Origin: Candidatus Woesearchaeota archaeon
Lineage (GTDB): Archaea; Nanobdellota; Nanobdellia; Woesearchaeales; GW2011-AR4
NCBI GenBank assembly: GCA_018303655.1
Contig: JAGVXT010000011.1
Span: 1-63,696, forward strand
DNA length: 63,696 nt
Reading direction: 5' to 3'
Shown in pieces: positions 37,602 through 47,393 of the stretch (position 1 is the stretch's first letter; every line of letters begins with the position of its first letter). The notes beneath the pieces were generated by a model that made no database searches, was not told where the DNA came from, and saw only the letters and a list, made by a program, of their open reading frames with translations. The translations under genes and the position numbers were made by a program.

Positions 37602-38015
37602 TCACTCCACTTTTATCTCCTTGATATCAAAATGTCTTCTTACAATGCCGCTTAAGTGGTTTATATTCTTCCTTTCCCTTCCTATGAGCATTGCCCTTGC
37701 ATGGGTGTCTTTTGCATGTATTATTATGCCTTCATTTTCCTGCCTTACATCAAGGATTTCCGCAGGGTAAACAATATTCTTCACAAACTGCAGGACATCA
37801 CTGCTGAACTCAACAAGCTTTACCTTCTTTCTCAGCTTGTTTTCCATTCTCTTTATGTTGGCGCCGTTTTTACCGATGGCTTTGCCCATGTCATTTTCCC
37901 CGATTATGAATATAATCTTTTCATTGGTAATGCAGTCCTTTACTTTTGCGCCCGTCATGGACTCAAAAAGCGTTATCAGCTTCATTGAATCAGAATCATA
38001 CTTGAGCTTGCTCAC
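37602..38015 (-). CDS. nusA: NusA-like KH-domain transcription factor
   Basis: FIIGENDMGKAIGKNGANIKRMENKLRKKVKLVEFS. Confidence 0.92.
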   Translation of the reverse strand: MSKLKYDSDSMKLITLFESMTGAKVKDCITNEKIIFIIGENDMGKAIGKNGANIKRMENKLRKKVKLVEFSSDVLQFVKNIVYPAEILDVRQENEGIIIHAKDTHARAMLIGRERKNINHLSGIVRRHFDIKEIKVE

Positions 38016-38150
38016 TTACTTGCACCTGTCAAAAACCACCAATCAAAGATTGATGGAGTGTTAATTAAACTAAAAAATCCAGTGGTTTTGGACACCTCAA
38101 AATTCCACAAATCATTAGGGTTTTTGAACACACAAAATTCCACTTTACAT

Positions 38151-38447
38151 TCACCTTACATTTGTGGAATTTTGTTGCTTAAGCAGCGCCAAAACAGAGA
38201 TAGAAAAAGGCTTCTTGCATATGACGCTTAATTCATCGTTAGGGTAGTCGAGCTTATGGAACTCCGCGCCGCTCAATCCAGCGTAATAGTTGATGTCCTT
38301 TTCAACGCCAGCAGGACAGTTTGAGCTTACCAATACCTTCTGCACTCTGCCTAGCTTCAGGTTTTTTATGGTTCTTTCAGTTCCGACCAGCACATTGCCT
38401 GCCTTGAGCATTTTCTTGATTTCAGCTGCATTGATTTTTTTTGCCAT
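38151..38447 (-). CDS. rpl30e: ribosomal protein L30e
   Basis: AGNVLVGTERTIKNLKLGRVQKVLVSSNCPAGVEKDINYYA. Confidence 0.93.
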   Translation of the reverse strand: MAKKINAAEIKKMLKAGNVLVGTERTIKNLKLGRVQKVLVSSNCPAGVEKDINYYAGLSGAEFHKLDYPNDELSVICKKPFSISVLALLKQQNSTNVR

Positions 38448-38523
38448 TTTTATTTTGAGTTTTTATTTTTTGATTATTTTTTATTAAAGTTTAGTTAATG
38501 CGTTTTTCGTTATTGAGTTATCT

Positions 38524-41214
38524 TTAAGTCGTGCTTATGATCCTCTTAACATTAATAACCCCGTTTTCTGACTTTGAAACGTCAATCCCGTCTTCCCCGT
38601 ATTCAAACTGGATTATTTTCCTGGAAGCATCCCGTACAGTATTGTCATACTCCACCTTTAAGTCCTGCATTGCGTTTGCAAGCCTTCTGTACAAATAGCC
38701 GCTTTTTGGCGTTCTTAATGCAGTGTCCATCAGTGAATCACGGCCTGTCATTGAGCCAAAGAAAAATTCTGCCGGAGTCAATCCATTTTTGAATCCGTTG
38801 CTGATGAATCCATGCGCTTCAGGGCTTAAGTCGCCTTTTTTGAAATTTGACAATGTCCTCTTGTCAAATCCCTTCTCTATCCTTTTGCCTCTCATAGCCT
38901 GCTGGCCTACGCAGGCAGCCATTTGCGCCAGGTTCAGCAGATTTCCCCTTGCACCAGAATCTGCCATTATCATTGTGTGGGTTCTTTTGTCGGCATAATT
39001 TGCAACTGTCCTTCCAGTCTCGTTCCTTGCTTTGTTCAAAACTTCGAGTATTCTAAGCTCCAATGTTTCCTGTAATGTCTTTCCGGGGAATGCCTCCAGC
39101 TTGCCTTCCTTAAAATTCGCAATTAAATTATCCACGTCTTTTTTCGCTGTGTCGAGGTCTTCCCTTATCTTCATTTTTGCAGGCTCAGGAAGATCCGTGT
39201 CTGACAATGCTGATGTAAATCCCGTCCTTAATAAATACTCTATGCCAAGCCTGAAAATCTTTCCAAGCAGGTCAATGCTATAGTCTTTTCCATATTTTTG
39301 GTGGATATTCCTCAGCATCAGTCCGGATTCTTCTCCAAGCGAGTTCCTGTCCATGACTCCTGCAATAAGCTTGCCTTCCCCTATTACTACATGGCTGTCC
39401 TTGTCGCATTTGTCCTTTGACCTGTCGCATAATCTTGAATGCCCGCTGTAATTAAAATTATCAGGCAATAAAACGCTGAAGACTTCCTTGCCCGTCACAA
39501 CAGACTTTCTTGACAGCTTTGAAAAATCAGTTACTCCAACTGCTGACAGCAAGTCAATGGCATCTTCTCTTTTCACAGAGTTCTCTTTTGTCAAAAGATA
39601 GTTGCCGGATATTGCATCCTGGGTGCATCCAATCAAGCTTAACCCATATCTCAATGATACAAGCTGCGTCTGCACCTCCATTAGGATTTCAGCCTCTGCC
39701 CTTGCCTCTTCTGTCTGCGGGATATGTAAATTCATTTCATCACCGTCAAAATCAGCATTATAGGGAGTGCACACAGCAGGGTTTAATCTCAAAGTCTTTC
39801 CAGGCAATATTTTAATTCGATGGCACATCATGCTCATCCTGTGCAAACTTGGCTGCCTGTTGAATATTGCAATGTCTCCATCCATAAGATGCCTTTCGAC
39901 AATATAGCCCGGCTGCAACTCCTCCAAAGATGCTTCTTTTGTCTCTTCTGTGATTTTTTTCTTCTTGCCATCAGGCCTTATTATATAATTGGCTCCGGGG
40001 TACTTGTCAGGTCCTTTTTCAACAAACGTTTTCAGATATTGTATGTTCCATTCGTTTGCCCTTTCAGGGACTGTAAGCTTTGTTGCAATGATAAATGGAA
40101 CTCCTACCTCAAAAAGCTCAAGCATAGGGTCGGGGCTTATGACTGTCCTGGAACAAAAGTTTGTCCTTTTGCCTGCAAGATTATGGCGAATCCTGCCTTC
40201 CTTGCTCTTTATCCTTTCAGTCAGTGTCTTTAGCGGCTGGCCGCTTCTGTGCCTTGCTGGCGGAAGCTGCGCAATATTATTGTCAAAAAATGTTGTTACA
40301 TGGTACTGCAGCAAATCCCACAAGTCCTCAACAATTATTTCAGGGGCGCCTGCATTTATGTTTTCAAACAGCCTTTGGTTTATCCTCACAATATCTCCCA
40401 TCTTGTGCGTTAAGTCATCCTCGCTTCTTTCCCCGCTTTCCAGAGTTATGCTTGGCCTCATTGTTACAGGAGGAATTGCAAGAACTGTCAATATCATCCA
40501 TTCAGGCCTTACATGAGGAACCTTCAATCCGAATATTTCGCAGTCGCTGTCCGGAATTTTTTCAAGTCTTGCCCTTATTTCTATCGGGCTTATCCTTTTC
40601 TCGTCCTCTAAAAAGGTTGTTGGCTTTTCCATGCTTATTTTTTTCTGCTTTGACTTGCAATGGGGGCATTTGTTCACAGTCTTCAATGCAGCTATTATTT
40701 CCTTGACTTTCTGCCTTCGCTCCTCTATGCCGCTTTCTTTTTCAACCTGGTCAAGAAGCTCCTTGGTCTTGCTTATCTTGTTGTCCGGAATCAAAACCCT
40801 GCCGCATTCCCTGCAAGTGCATTTCAGGATTGTCATAACTATATTGACAAACTTGACATGAATAATCGACCTTGCAAGCTCAATGTAGCCAAAGTGCCCT
40901 ATGCATTCCTTCAGCTTTGAGCCGCAGGTCTTGCACCTTAATCCCGGGTCTATGACTCCCAATCTTATGTCCATCAGGCCTCCATCAACAGGATAGCCCT
41001 CCTTGTCATAAAGCTCCGGCGTCACGATTTTCGCAGAAGCCATCTTTTTAATCATCTTAGGGCTTAAAACAGAAAAAGTGATGCTCTTGACTTGCTTGTA
41101 TATGTACTGCTCTTCCTGCTCTATCCTTTCTGTTTTTTCTTTCTTGCCTTCTATGGCCTGTTTGACAACTTCAAGCTCCTGCTCTGCTTTTTGTTCTGTT
41201 TCTTCTTCTGCCAT
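38524..41214 (-). CDS. rpoA1: DNA-directed RNA polymerase subunit A'
   Basis: FNRQPSLHRMSMMCHRIKILPGKTLRLNPAVCTPYNADFDGDEMNLHIPQ. Confidence 0.98.
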   Translation of the reverse strand: MAEEETEQKAEQELEVVKQAIEGKKEKTERIEQEEQYIYKQVKSITFSVLSPKMIKKMASAKIVTPELYDKEGYPVDGGLMDIRLGVIDPGLRCKTCGSKLKECIGHFGYIELARSIIHVKFVNIVMTILKCTCRECGRVLIPDNKISKTKELLDQVEKESGIEERRQKVKEIIAALKTVNKCPHCKSKQKKISMEKPTTFLEDEKRISPIEIRARLEKIPDSDCEIFGLKVPHVRPEWMILTVLAIPPVTMRPSITLESGERSEDDLTHKMGDIVRINQRLFENINAGAPEIIVEDLWDLLQYHVTTFFDNNIAQLPPARHRSGQPLKTLTERIKSKEGRIRHNLAGKRTNFCSRTVISPDPMLELFEVGVPFIIATKLTVPERANEWNIQYLKTFVEKGPDKYPGANYIIRPDGKKKKITEETKEASLEELQPGYIVERHLMDGDIAIFNRQPSLHRMSMMCHRIKILPGKTLRLNPAVCTPYNADFDGDEMNLHIPQTEEARAEAEILMEVQTQLVSLRYGLSLIGCTQDAISGNYLLTKENSVKREDAIDLLSAVGVTDFSKLSRKSVVTGKEVFSVLLPDNFNYSGHSRLCDRSKDKCDKDSHVVIGEGKLIAGVMDRNSLGEESGLMLRNIHQKYGKDYSIDLLGKIFRLGIEYLLRTGFTSALSDTDLPEPAKMKIREDLDTAKKDVDNLIANFKEGKLEAFPGKTLQETLELRILEVLNKARNETGRTVANYADKRTHTMIMADSGARGNLLNLAQMAACVGQQAMRGKRIEKGFDKRTLSNFKKGDLSPEAHGFISNGFKNGLTPAEFFFGSMTGRDSLMDTALRTPKSGYLYRRLANAMQDLKVEYDNTVRDASRKIIQFEYGEDGIDVSKSENGVINVKRIISTT

Positions 41215-41409
41215 TTTTTGTTTAATTTTTTGATTCTTTTTTATTGGATTTTAGTAATGTTCAATCGTTAATGATTTTTGAGTTATTGAATTTTTTATTT
41301 TTCAATATTGGGTTTTGTTAAGTTTTGATTAATGTGAATTTGATGTTTTTTGTTGATTTTGTTTTTTCTTTCCCAGCGCATTATAAAAAAAATATTTTTT
41401 AAAAAACAT

Positions 41410-42588
<1,179 letters not shown>

Positions 42589-42640
42589 TTATTTTTTATT
42601 TTGTAAGTTTTATTGATTTTTTTATTATTGAATTGTAAAA

Positions 42641-42934
42641 TTAAAACTCGTCTTGTGGTAATTGAGCTTCGACTTCAGCAAATAATGTTCTGGATTCAAG
42701 TTCTGATAGCTCTTGAGGTTGGACTACTTCAACCATTCCATTAGGAAAATACTTGAATGTATCATCAACCTTAACTTGAGCAGGAAAATGTGCTTTGCCT
42801 ACATCAAACATATGTTCTTCTAATTTATCCGATGGACCAACAAAAACTGAAACTCTTAATTGATTGGATTGGATGCTTCTAACTTTTCCTAAATAATATT
42901 GTCCATTTTCCGGTTGTTTAAATGTTTTCGACAT
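42641..42934 (-). CDS. small hypothetical protein within the RNAP cluster
   Basis: 97-aa ORF between rpoB' and rpoA'', same strand, own start after short AT-rich gap. Confidence 0.65.
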   Translation of the reverse strand: MSKTFKQPENGQYYLGKVRSIQSNQLRVSVFVGPSDKLEEHMFDVGKAHFPAQVKVDDTFKYFPNGMVEVVQPQELSELESRTLFAEVEAQLPQDEF

Positions 42935-43064
42935 TTTTTTAAAATTTTATTTATTTTGTAAGTTTAAGATCTAATATTTGCTCTCCAGCTGCAGTTTCGG
43001 GTAAATTCCCAATGATTTGAACTCATCAAGCATTAATTTGAAAGCGTAGCTTATTTCTATATCA

Positions 43065-44753
43065 TTAATCTCGACAGTATGACTTATTTTTGTAGTTGTC
43101 CTTTATTGCAATGATTCCGCAGCTTTCGCATACAGGCACAATTGTCCTGTCGCTGTCAAACCTTTCCTTGAGCAATAATGATGCGCCATGCGCAACAAAA
43201 GTGTCCTTTTCCATTTCTCCAAGCCTTAAACCGCCTTCTTTTGCACGTCCTTCTGTTGGCTGCCTTGTCAAAAGCTGTATTGGGCCGCGGGCTCTTGAAT
43301 GAATTTTGTTTGCAACCATATGCTTTAATTTCAGATAATACATGTTGCCGATGAATATCTTTGCATGGTACTGCTCGCCTGTCTGTCCGTTGTACATTGT
43401 CTCAACGCCGCTTTCCCTGAAGCCTAATGAAAGCAATTCCTTTCTTAATCTTTCTTCAGGCTCTGCGTCAAATGCTGTGCCGTTTATGTAGCGCCCTGCA
43501 AGAGCCCCTGTTTTGCCGGCAATCATCTCTATTAAATGTGATATCGTCATCCTTGACGGAATCCCATGCGGGGAAAATATCAAATCAGGAACTATTCCAG
43601 ATGCTGAAAATGGCAGGTCTCCTTGAGGCACAATCAATCCTACAACTCCCTTTTGGCCGTGCCTGCTTGTGAATTTGTCCCCAACTTCAGGCACTCTTTC
43701 GTCCCTTAATCTTACCTGTATCAGCTTGTTTCCTTCCTCATTTTCAGTCAGCATGACAAAATCAACAATACCCTCTTCGCCATGCTTTAAGTTTACAGAG
43801 CTTTCCCTCCTTGTGCTTGACGCAAGGCTGTATTCTTCCATTGAGCTTAAAAATCTTGGAGGTGATGTTTTTCCAATCACAACATCGCCTTCTTTTATCT
43901 TTGCTTCTGCATAAATAATTCCGTCATCTTCCAAAAACCTATAGTCTTTTTCAGTCTTGTATCCTTTGACCTCCTTATCGGGAATGCATATCTGGTCAAT
44001 CAAGCCGCCGGCATACCTTAATTCCTCAGCAACGCTTGGCCTGTAATAAGTTGATCTTCCAAGTCCCCTTTCAATAGAACCCTTGTTTAGGATTATTGCA
44101 TCTTCCATGTTGTATCCCTTGTAGCTCATTATGGCAACAACTATGTTCTGCCCTGCAGGATGCTTGTCATAATCAGAAATATCATTTATTATGGTACTGA
44201 CAACAGGCTTTTGAGGATAATGGAGCAGGTTTACATCCATGTCCATTCTGACAGCAAAGTTGGAGGCATAAAATCCTAAAGCCTGCTTCTGGTTTTTTGA
44301 GCCTGCATTAAGCCTTGTTGACTGGTTGAAGTTGCCGTATGGGACAAGCGATGTGCAGTAGCCAAGCATTGCCAAAGGCGTTATTTCAAGATGAGTGTGC
44401 TCAGGCGTCAATTCGCTTTCAAAAAAAGCAACCAAGGTATTTTCCTCTTCGGCAGCGTCCAAATATTCAATTACCCCCTGACTTACCAGATCAGACCATG
44501 AGATTTCATTTTTTTCAAGCTGCTTTATATGCCGCTCTGTCAATAAGGGAATGCCGTCTTTGACTATTATCAAAGGCCTTCTTGCCCTTCCCTTTGAGCT
44601 TTCAAGCTGGATCTCGTCTGTTTTTTCATTGTAGTAGACATTGAGGTTTTCCGTGATTGCGCCTTTTCTTCTTTCTTCCCTTATCTTCTGCACAAATTCT
44701 ATAGGGTTGTCAATATTTCCTACAAATTTGCTGTTAAGGTACGCTTCTGTCAT
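43065..44753 (-). CDS. rpoB1: DNA-directed RNA polymerase subunit B' (C-terminal part of split rpoB), apparent 3' frameshift
   Basis: DAIILNKGSIERGLGRSTYYR, GDKFTSRHGQKGVVGLI; the conserved-looking tail continues in another frame to 42971. Confidence 0.95.
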   Translation of the reverse strand: MTEAYLNSKFVGNIDNPIEFVQKIREERRKGAITENLNVYYNEKTDEIQLESSKGRARRPLIIVKDGIPLLTERHIKQLEKNEISWSDLVSQGVIEYLDAAEEENTLVAFFESELTPEHTHLEITPLAMLGYCTSLVPYGNFNQSTRLNAGSKNQKQALGFYASNFAVRMDMDVNLLHYPQKPVVSTIINDISDYDKHPAGQNIVVAIMSYKGYNMEDAIILNKGSIERGLGRSTYYRPSVAEELRYAGGLIDQICIPDKEVKGYKTEKDYRFLEDDGIIYAEAKIKEGDVVIGKTSPPRFLSSMEEYSLASSTRRESSVNLKHGEEGIVDFVMLTENEEGNKLIQVRLRDERVPEVGDKFTSRHGQKGVVGLIVPQGDLPFSASGIVPDLIFSPHGIPSRMTISHLIEMIAGKTGALAGRYINGTAFDAEPEERLRKELLSLGFRESGVETMYNGQTGEQYHAKIFIGNMYYLKLKHMVANKIHSRARGPIQLLTRQPTEGRAKEGGLRLGEMEKDTFVAHGASLLLKERFDSDRTIVPVCESCGIIAIKDNYKNKSYCRD

Positions 44754-44899
44754 TTTTTGTTTGATTTAATTTTTTCAATATTGGGTTTTTGTAGTTTCAC
44801 TTCAAAATTTTTAATTTTGAAGTTCCTCAGAAACTTTGTTTCTGCGGATTTCCCAGCGCATTTAATTTTAATATTTTTTAAAAAATAATTGAAATTTTT

Positions 44900-46387
44900 T
44901 TATTTTATACCTTTCAAACCCATTCCTTTCAATGATTTTAAAATATCATCTTCGTTTGAGGCGCTGGATATTGTGCAGAGCAATGCAAGGTTTTTTCTCA
45001 GTCCTATGTTTGTACCTTCAGGGGTTTCAATCGGGCAAAGCCTTCCAAGATGTGTTGGATGAAGCTCCCTTGCTTCAAAATTTTCCTGCGAGGCGCTTAA
45101 CGGGCTTACGACCCTTTGCAAATGAGATAATGTCTCAAGATAGTTCAGGCGCTGGATTCTCTGGCTTATTCCCTTTCTGCCTCCAACCCAGACTCCTGTT
45201 GCCATTGCGGAATAAATTCTCTGGGTAAGCAGCTTGTCCCTTATGATGACTTTTATGCTTGGAAATTTTCCCCTTTTGACAATCCTCTGGAAGTTGTACA
45301 ATAAGTCCCCGATTAGGACTTTCAAGTTTAACCTCAGCAAATCGGCAAGCAAATCGCCGCTCATCTTAAGCCTTTTATTCATATAATGGTCCTTGTCGTC
45401 CATGCCGATCTCGTTGTTTGAGGCGAGAATGTATTTTTTCAGCATTTTGCACAGGTTATAGGCTTTTGATATCCTGTCTTCCGGCTTTATGCCAAGATGC
45501 GGCAGCAAATATTTGTCCAGGATTTCCTTCATTCTTTCTACCCTTACTTCCTTTGACTGGGTAATGCCGATTTTTTTTGCAATGTAATCAATGGCTTCTT
45601 CCTCATTTTTTATGGATACAAACTCCAGCAGGTTGATGATGATTTCGTCAAACTGCCTTTCCGGCGAAATGAATTTTGTCAACTCTTCATCTTTCAGCAG
45701 GCCAAGCGCCTTTATCAGAACTATAATCGGGATTCTTTTCACCCTTGTAAAAGTGATGTAGAATAATCCATCCTTCATCTTCTCAACTGTATGGGGAATT
45801 TTAAACGAGCCGTATTCTGAAAATAATTTTCCTACAACCTCGCTCGGGCCTGTTGCGTCCCTTTCCATCAGGAGCCTGTTTGAAGCCAAATCCTCTATTG
45901 TGATAAGGACCTTTTCAGTTCCGTTGATTATGAAGTAGCCTCCTGGCTCATCAGGATCCTCGCCTTTTGCTATCAATTCATCTCTTGACAGCTTGTGCAG
46001 GTGACACCATCTGCTTTTCAGCATTATCGGCAAATTGCCAATCTGGGTTTCAAAGCTTTCGCGCTGCACGCCATTAATATGTGCGCTGACTGTTATCCAT
46101 GTTGGCGCAGAATAAGTTATTTTCCTTAATCTTGCCTCCATTGGGTAAATATTTCTTGATGACCCGTCAGCCTCTATCATCTTTGGCTTTTCAACCCATA
46201 TCTTATCAAGCTTTATCTTGAACTCATCTATGTTGTGAGGGATAATTGTCGGGATGATTTCTTTGTTTTCCTCTATTATGTTCAGAAGCTCCTTGTCAAT
46301 GAAATTATTGAATGACTCTATATCGGAATCTACAAAGCTCTGCTCTTCAAAATATTTCTGTATTAAGGTTTTGCCGTATTTATACAT
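44900..46387 (-). CDS. rpoB2: DNA-directed RNA polymerase subunit B''
   Basis: GGYFIINGTEKVLITIEDLASNRL; RELHPTHLGRLCPIETPEGTNIGLRKNLALL. Confidence 0.98.
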   Translation of the reverse strand: MYKYGKTLIQKYFEEQSFVDSDIESFNNFIDKELLNIIEENKEIIPTIIPHNIDEFKIKLDKIWVEKPKMIEADGSSRNIYPMEARLRKITYSAPTWITVSAHINGVQRESFETQIGNLPIMLKSRWCHLHKLSRDELIAKGEDPDEPGGYFIINGTEKVLITIEDLASNRLLMERDATGPSEVVGKLFSEYGSFKIPHTVEKMKDGLFYITFTRVKRIPIIVLIKALGLLKDEELTKFISPERQFDEIIINLLEFVSIKNEEEAIDYIAKKIGITQSKEVRVERMKEILDKYLLPHLGIKPEDRISKAYNLCKMLKKYILASNNEIGMDDKDHYMNKRLKMSGDLLADLLRLNLKVLIGDLLYNFQRIVKRGKFPSIKVIIRDKLLTQRIYSAMATGVWVGGRKGISQRIQRLNYLETLSHLQRVVSPLSASQENFEARELHPTHLGRLCPIETPEGTNIGLRKNLALLCTISSASNEDDILKSLKGMGLKGIK

Positions 46388-46625
46388 CTGACACCACCCT
46401 GTAAAAAATCGATTCGCCTGCAGTAGGGCTTTTTCTTGTTATTTTTATGACATCCCAAAGTTTAGCGTCCAATTCTTTTATAGCTGAGTCTGTCTTTAGT
46501 ATTTTTGGCAGCTCTTTAGAAGTTACCTGATACTTTTCAAGCAGCTGTGCTTTTTCCCTTTCGCCAAGCTTTGAATGTTTTGGAGTCAGTATGTGCTTAT
46601 CAACTTTGAATTTCTGCTTCTTCAT
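46380..46625 (-). CDS. rpoH: DNA-directed RNA polymerase subunit H
   Basis: HILTPKHSKLGEREKAQLLEKYQVTSKELPKILKTDSAIKELDAKLWDVIKITRKSPTAGESIFYRVV. Confidence 0.96.
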   Translation of the reverse strand: MKKQKFKVDKHILTPKHSKLGEREKAQLLEKYQVTSKELPKILKTDSAIKELDAKLWDVIKITRKSPTAGESIFYRVVSDV

Positions 46626-46670
46626 CTTGTGGTTAGTCGCTGTTCACCTTGTTTTCTGATTGATTTTGAG

Positions 46671-46819
46671 TGGGCCGGACGAGATTTCCAGGCATTGTCT
46701 GCTTCATTCGGACTCGCGACCACCTGATTAAAAGTTTCACCCCGACATTTATTTCTGTCCGGCAGGTGCTCTTTCCTGCTTGCTTTGCAAGAGCAGGTAC
46801 CAGGCTGAGCTACCGGCCC
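46671..46819 (-). tRNA. tRNA-Lys(TTT) with three predicted introns (D-loop, anticodon stem, T-loop)
   Basis: GGGCCGG/CCGGCCC acceptor; removing CCTGCTCTTGCAAAGCAAGCAGGAAA, CCGGACAGAAATAAATGTCGGGGTGAA and GAAGCAGACAATGCCTGGAAAT leaves a 74-nt cloverleaf with CCTGA-CTTTTAA-TCAGG anticodon arm. Confidence 0.9.
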
Positions 46820-46826
46820 ATTGAGA

Positions 46827-46863
46827 TGAATGCGAGGGCTCTTCCCGAGCATTCTCGCGTTCA
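46827..46863 (-). repeat. palindromic GC-rich repeat family, short copy d between the two tRNA genes
   Basis: Reverse complement TTGAACGCGAGAATGCTCGGGAAGAGCCCTCGCATTC. Confidence 0.6.
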
Positions 46864-46872
46864 ATATAAAAG

Positions 46873-47006
46873 CGCCCTGGTCGGGACTTTCAAAAGCGAT
46901 GTGGTCGCATTATTTTTGAACCCGAATCGAAGCCGGTTTGTATGCGAGCTCGATAATATCCCGCATTCGACAGGGCTTCATGATAGCCGGATTACACCAC
47001 CAGGGC
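46873..47006 (-). tRNA. tRNA-Asp(GTC) with two predicted introns (37/38 and T-loop)
   Basis: GCCCTGG/CCAGGGC acceptor, GTGTAATCCGGCTATCAT D-arm, AAGCC-CTGTC...GGCTT anticodon arm, TCGGG/CCCGA T-stem; removing ~32 and ~28 nt leaves 74 nt. Confidence 0.9.
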
Positions 47007-47207
47007 GTCACGCGGCTATAAACGGCATAGCAATCCCTCATTAGCAAAATTGTAAATGAAATTATAGTCTTTTGGCTAAAGAAGGATTATTTCTCATCAT
47101 AAACGGGATAAACTGGTTATTTATAAAGGTTGCGGAATTTGATATATAAAAACAACTCCAATAAACTAATCTAAACCTTTAAATATCAAAATCAAATTCT
47201 TTTTCCC

Positions 47208-47318
47208 ATGAAAAGAAGCTCTCGTCGATGGAAAAAAAAGAGGCAAATGCGATGGAAATGGCAGCGCAAGCGAATGAAAAAAGAGAGAAGACTGAGGAAG
47301 CAGCACAGGTCTGGGTAA
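47208..47318 (+). CDS. rpl41e: ribosomal protein eL41-like (36 aa)
   Basis: MKRSSRRWKKKRQMRWKWQRKRMKKERRLRKQHRSG; TATA-like TTTAAATA upstream; too short for the supplied ORF track. Confidence 0.75.
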   Translation: MKRSSRRWKKKRQMRWKWQRKRMKKERRLRKQHRSG

Positions 47319-47393
47319 AAATTAATATTTTTCTTGATTTTATAATAGGAACAAACACAAAATTTATATTAATATAAGATTTCTCCATGCATA

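Noticed and set aside
38574-40920. Several plus-strand ORFs opposite rpoA'
   Set aside because: Antisense shadows of a strongly conserved coding sequence; no motifs
46622-46864. ORF translated across the tRNA-Lys locus (80 aa, minus)
   Set aside because: It is a read-through of tRNA exons/introns; the tRNA fold explains the sequence
46670-47044. 124-aa plus-strand ORF over both tRNAs
   Set aside because: Antisense to two tRNA genes and an open frame only because of GC-rich content
47179-47388. 69-aa minus-strand ORF
   Set aside because: Antisense to the eL41-like gene, low-complexity Ser/Phe-rich product
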